A stretch of DNA of 15,709 bases. Source: Methanothrix harundinacea (GTDB lineage: Archaea > Halobacteriota > Methanosarcinia > Methanotrichales > Methanotrichaceae). Shown piece after piece: positions 14,471 to 15,709 of this stretch (its first letter is position 1; every line of letters starts with the position of its first letter). Location: contig DAQG01000056.1 of NCBI GenBank assembly GCA_002502785.1, forward strand, positions 1-15,709, given 5' to 3'. A program made the translations under genes and the position numbers. The notes beneath the pieces are model-generated. The model was not told where the DNA came from, made no database searches, and saw nothing but the letters and a program-made list of their open reading frames with translations.

Positions 14471-14500
14471 AACTATAAAGGCGATTCGGTATGCCTTTAT
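14471..14500 (-). promoter_or_regulatory. TATA box flanked by an inverted repeat at the S-layer-domain gene
   Basis: Read on the minus strand CTTTATAGTT (14480-14471) is centred about 27 bases before the ATG at 14450, so transcription should begin at or next to the start codon. The perfect 8-base arms ATAAAGGC (14475-14482) and GCCTTTAT (14493-14500), 10 bases apart, overlap the TATA and the upstream factor-B site. That placement fits a regulator competing with the basal factors, but this is inferred. Confidence 0.5.
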
Positions 14501-14805
14501 GAGCAATATGGACAGCATTCGAAGAGACGGTCAGTAGGTCACGTTGCTGGCTTTGTTTCAATGACGAAAGGGAATGTGAGGACATCGCCGAAAAGAGCCC
14601 GGGATGGCGACCTCCTTTAAATACCCTTTAAATATGGAAGATGTTAATTTTGGAATTCATAGAGGTTTTTCGAAATCCTCTTTCGAAATCCTCATGTGTA
14701 TGTGCGATAAAAATCCTGTGGATGTAGCAAAGAATGAGGCGGTCTATGTGCCAATCGGCTCGGAGAAATTATCAATAAAATATAATTGAAATTATGTTTA
14801 TATTA
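14501..14805. other. AT-rich stretch without a convincing gene
   Basis: It holds an imperfect palindrome, GAGGTTTTTCGAAATCCTC (14662-14680), and a 13-base tandem repeat of TTCGAAATCCTC (14669-14680 and 14682-14693). A plus-strand frame of up to 61 codons (14604-14789) has no recognisable product; TTTAAATAC (14618-14626) sits too close to its ATGs to be their TATA box. I see nothing else here. Confidence 0.35.
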
Positions 14806-15086
14806 TTAACGCCTCACCAGTGGCGGATAGACAAACGTGCCATGCTCATCCAGGTTGTAATCTATTCTCTGAAATCTGGTCAGATATTCCTGATGGATCG
14901 CCTGTGGGCCACGATCTTCTCGCCAGAGGCCCTGACTATGGCGAAGTCGTGACCGCCCCTGATGAGGCAGGGGTAGTCGAGGTACTGGTAGAGGCAGTAT
15001 CCGAGCTGGTTGAAGAGGCGAGAGATTATCATGCCGGCCTCGTTTATCCCGTCTCCGGCTCTCCCCAGGTCGTCCCCAGCCTTTGG
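14806..15086 (-). pseudogene. Broken remnant of a 2-oxoacid:acceptor oxidoreductase gamma domain
   Basis: Directly after the TM2-like gene, in the same frame, the minus strand reads LGRAGDGINEAGMIISRLF, NQLGYCLYQYLDYPCLIRGG, HDFAIVRASGEKIVAHR, then meets TGA at 14882-14880. The AGDGINEAG loop and the DYPCLIRGGH segment are hallmarks of the gamma domain at the N-terminus of KorA-type 2-oxoacid:ferredoxin oxidoreductase alpha subunits (known as EYPSLIRGGHN in relatives). Normally some 190 residues of gamma domain and a full alpha domain follow; here only about 60 remain, with no start codon. After a one-base shift near 14904-14912 another frame looks coding (QAIHQEYLTRFQRIDYNLDE, then HGTFVYPPLVRR) and ends at TAA 14808-14806; I cannot place that piece. 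It is a decayed fragment. Confidence 0.65.
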
Positions 15087-15299
15087 TCAGTCACCGTATA
15101 CGCTGTAAGCGTCCCAGGCTGCGGCTATCGAGAGGAGAGGCCCGACCGCAAGACCTCCTAACCCCGTGGTGAGGGTCAGGATGGACAAGATCAAAACGCT
15201 CCCGAAAAACCAAGCCAAAGCTCTCCAGAGGCGGCCCGCATAAAACTGGCCGAGGCCGATTATCAATAGAGACAATATCGCTGCGGTCTTTTTTCCCAT
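15087..15299 (-). CDS. Small TM2-like integral membrane protein
   Basis: The 70-residue protein begins MGKKTAAILSLLIIGLGQFY and has about three hydrophobic segments (roughly 5-20, 27-45 and 48-64). It carries GLGQFYAGR (15-23), the glycine turn typical of TM2-like and related small membrane proteins, and ends AAAWDAYSVYGD, where such proteins often end with a D-A-Y motif. It would sit in the cytoplasmic membrane; the function of these proteins is unknown. A perfect GGAGG at 15312-15308 lies 8 bases before the ATG. The frame continues past the TGA into a 2-oxoacid oxidoreductase remnant; I take the TGA as the natural end because the TM2-like part is already complete. Confidence 0.75.
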   Translation of the reverse strand: MGKKTAAILSLLIIGLGQFYAGRLWRALAWFFGSVLILSILTLTTGLGGLAVGPLLSIAAAWDAYSVYGD

Positions 15300-15453
15300 C
15301 TAACTCGCCTCCTACACCTGGGTAGATGGTCCGATCAGACGAAAATACGTTTCGGCGCTGATGCCTATCCGCAAAAGACCAACCATAGCCCGCTTTTGAT
15401 GGGATGAGATGAAAGGACGGACGCCAGATTCCAGCAAATAAAAGTGGCAGGTG

Positions 15454-15478
15454 GGCAGATTCCCACGAGAAATCTGCC
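15454..15478 (-). terminator. Hairpin terminator of the right-edge gene
   Basis: GGCAGATT (15454-15461) and AATCTGCC (15471-15478) form a perfect 8-base stem with a 9-base loop. On the minus strand it is followed after about 10 bases by CTTTTATTT, about 55 bases downstream of the stop at 15532. The rest of 15300-15531 holds only the ribosome site of the next gene. Confidence 0.55.
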
Positions 15479-15531
15479 TTCTCTCTCATCTAATCGTCTT
15501 CAACTCAATCCGTGCTTACGATCCCGGCGTC

Positions 15532-15709
15532 TCACGCCCCCAGCACCTTTGACATCTTCTCCTTCCAGGCTTTCACTTCATCAGCTGTCACCACGTCGAT
15601 CGCACCGCCCTGGAACTCGCCCTCGACGTCTCCCATCCGCTCTTCCATCCAGCCCTCGATCTCGAGATAAAGCGACTTCAGAGCATCAAGAACCTCTGGA
15701 TCGGCCTTC
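15532..15709 (-). CDS. C-terminal part of an unrecognised acidic protein, cut by the window edge
   Basis: The minus strand is open from the right edge to a TGA at 15534-15532, giving 58 residues: KADPEVLDALKSLYLEIEGW, MEERMGDVEGEFQGG, AIDVVTADEVKAWKEKMSKV, LGA. The composition is acidic and helical with good codon structure, so it is very likely a real gene end. No cysteine, membrane segment or known motif is visible. A hairpin terminator follows at 15454-15478. I cannot name the family. Confidence 0.7.
   Translation of the reverse strand, partial: KADPEVLDALKSLYLEIEGWMEERMGDVEGEFQGGAIDVVTADEVKAWKEKMSKVLGA

Noticed and set aside
14669..14693. Possible CRISPR-like repeat
   Set aside because: Only two copies with a 1-base spacer; no array structure anywhere in the window.
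14604..14789. A 61-codon plus-strand frame in the AT-rich spacer
   Set aside because: No recognisable protein features and no ribosome site; the nearest TATA-like stretch is only about 10-15 bases from the ATG at 14634. It cannot be excluded but is not supported.
15087..15089. TGA read as selenocysteine or suppressed stop
   Set aside because: No selenocysteine element-like hairpin was seen, the TM2-like protein is complete at this stop, and the downstream piece is broken by a further frameshift.
14820..15161. A 113-codon plus-strand frame near the right end
   Set aside because: It lies opposite the gamma-domain remnant and the TM2-like gene, whose minus-strand reading gives recognisable motifs; the plus frame has none.

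Overview
The window looks like about 15.7 kb of a methanogenic archaeon of the Methanosarcinales. My best guess is a Methanothrix/Methanocrinis-type acetoclast, but that is inference. The archaeal signs are TATA boxes about 25-30 bases ahead of starts, G-rich Shine-Dalgarno sites matching the archaeal 16S tail, an IorAB indolepyruvate:ferredoxin oxidoreductase, and a secreted protein with two tandem S-layer duplication domains of the Methanosarcina type. Most genes are GC-rich; islands near both ends (1-790, 14450-14805) are clearly AT-richer.

Layout, left to right. (1) Bases 1-973 hold a minus-strand pentapeptide-repeat gene running off the left edge. (2) Bases 1148-1582 hold a small exported protein with its own TATA box, followed by a decayed IS66-type transposase N-terminus (1722-1990). 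(3) A minus-strand flavodoxin-fold NAD(P)H oxidoreductase lies at 2019-2612. (4) A minus-strand operon, iorA-iorB-HEAT repeat protein, fills 5697 down to 2748; iorA and iorB overlap by ATGA. A perfect inverted repeat sits between the iorA TATA-like box and its start. (5) Bases 5866-6453 hold a short lipoprotein gene with an odd start region, converging on a small frameshifted minus-strand gene; a strong hairpin lies between them. (6) Bases 6700-12447 hold four consecutive plus-strand genes for exported or surface proteins: a two-domain protein, a protein made of a duplicated domain, a TPR lipoprotein and a large DUF3160 protein. (7) A convergent minus-strand S-layer-domain protein (12516-14450) has no visible C-terminal anchor. 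(8) The right end has a small TM2-like membrane protein, the broken remnant of a 2-oxoacid oxidoreductase gamma domain, and the C-terminus of an unrecognised gene cut by the edge.

How the parts fit. IorAB would oxidise aryl pyruvates (or run in reverse to make aromatic 2-oxoacids) with ferredoxin; the HEAT protein 17 bases downstream is a candidate partner. The 6.7-14.5 kb block is an envelope neighbourhood in which every product carries an export signal. Most of its genes seem to have their own promoters, several with repeats around the TATA box, so they are probably regulated separately. No CRISPR array, rRNA, tRNA or intact mobile element was seen. I found no complete, clearly new system. 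The best leads are the envelope cluster with its promoter repeats, the iorA operator-like palindrome, and several recently broken small genes.
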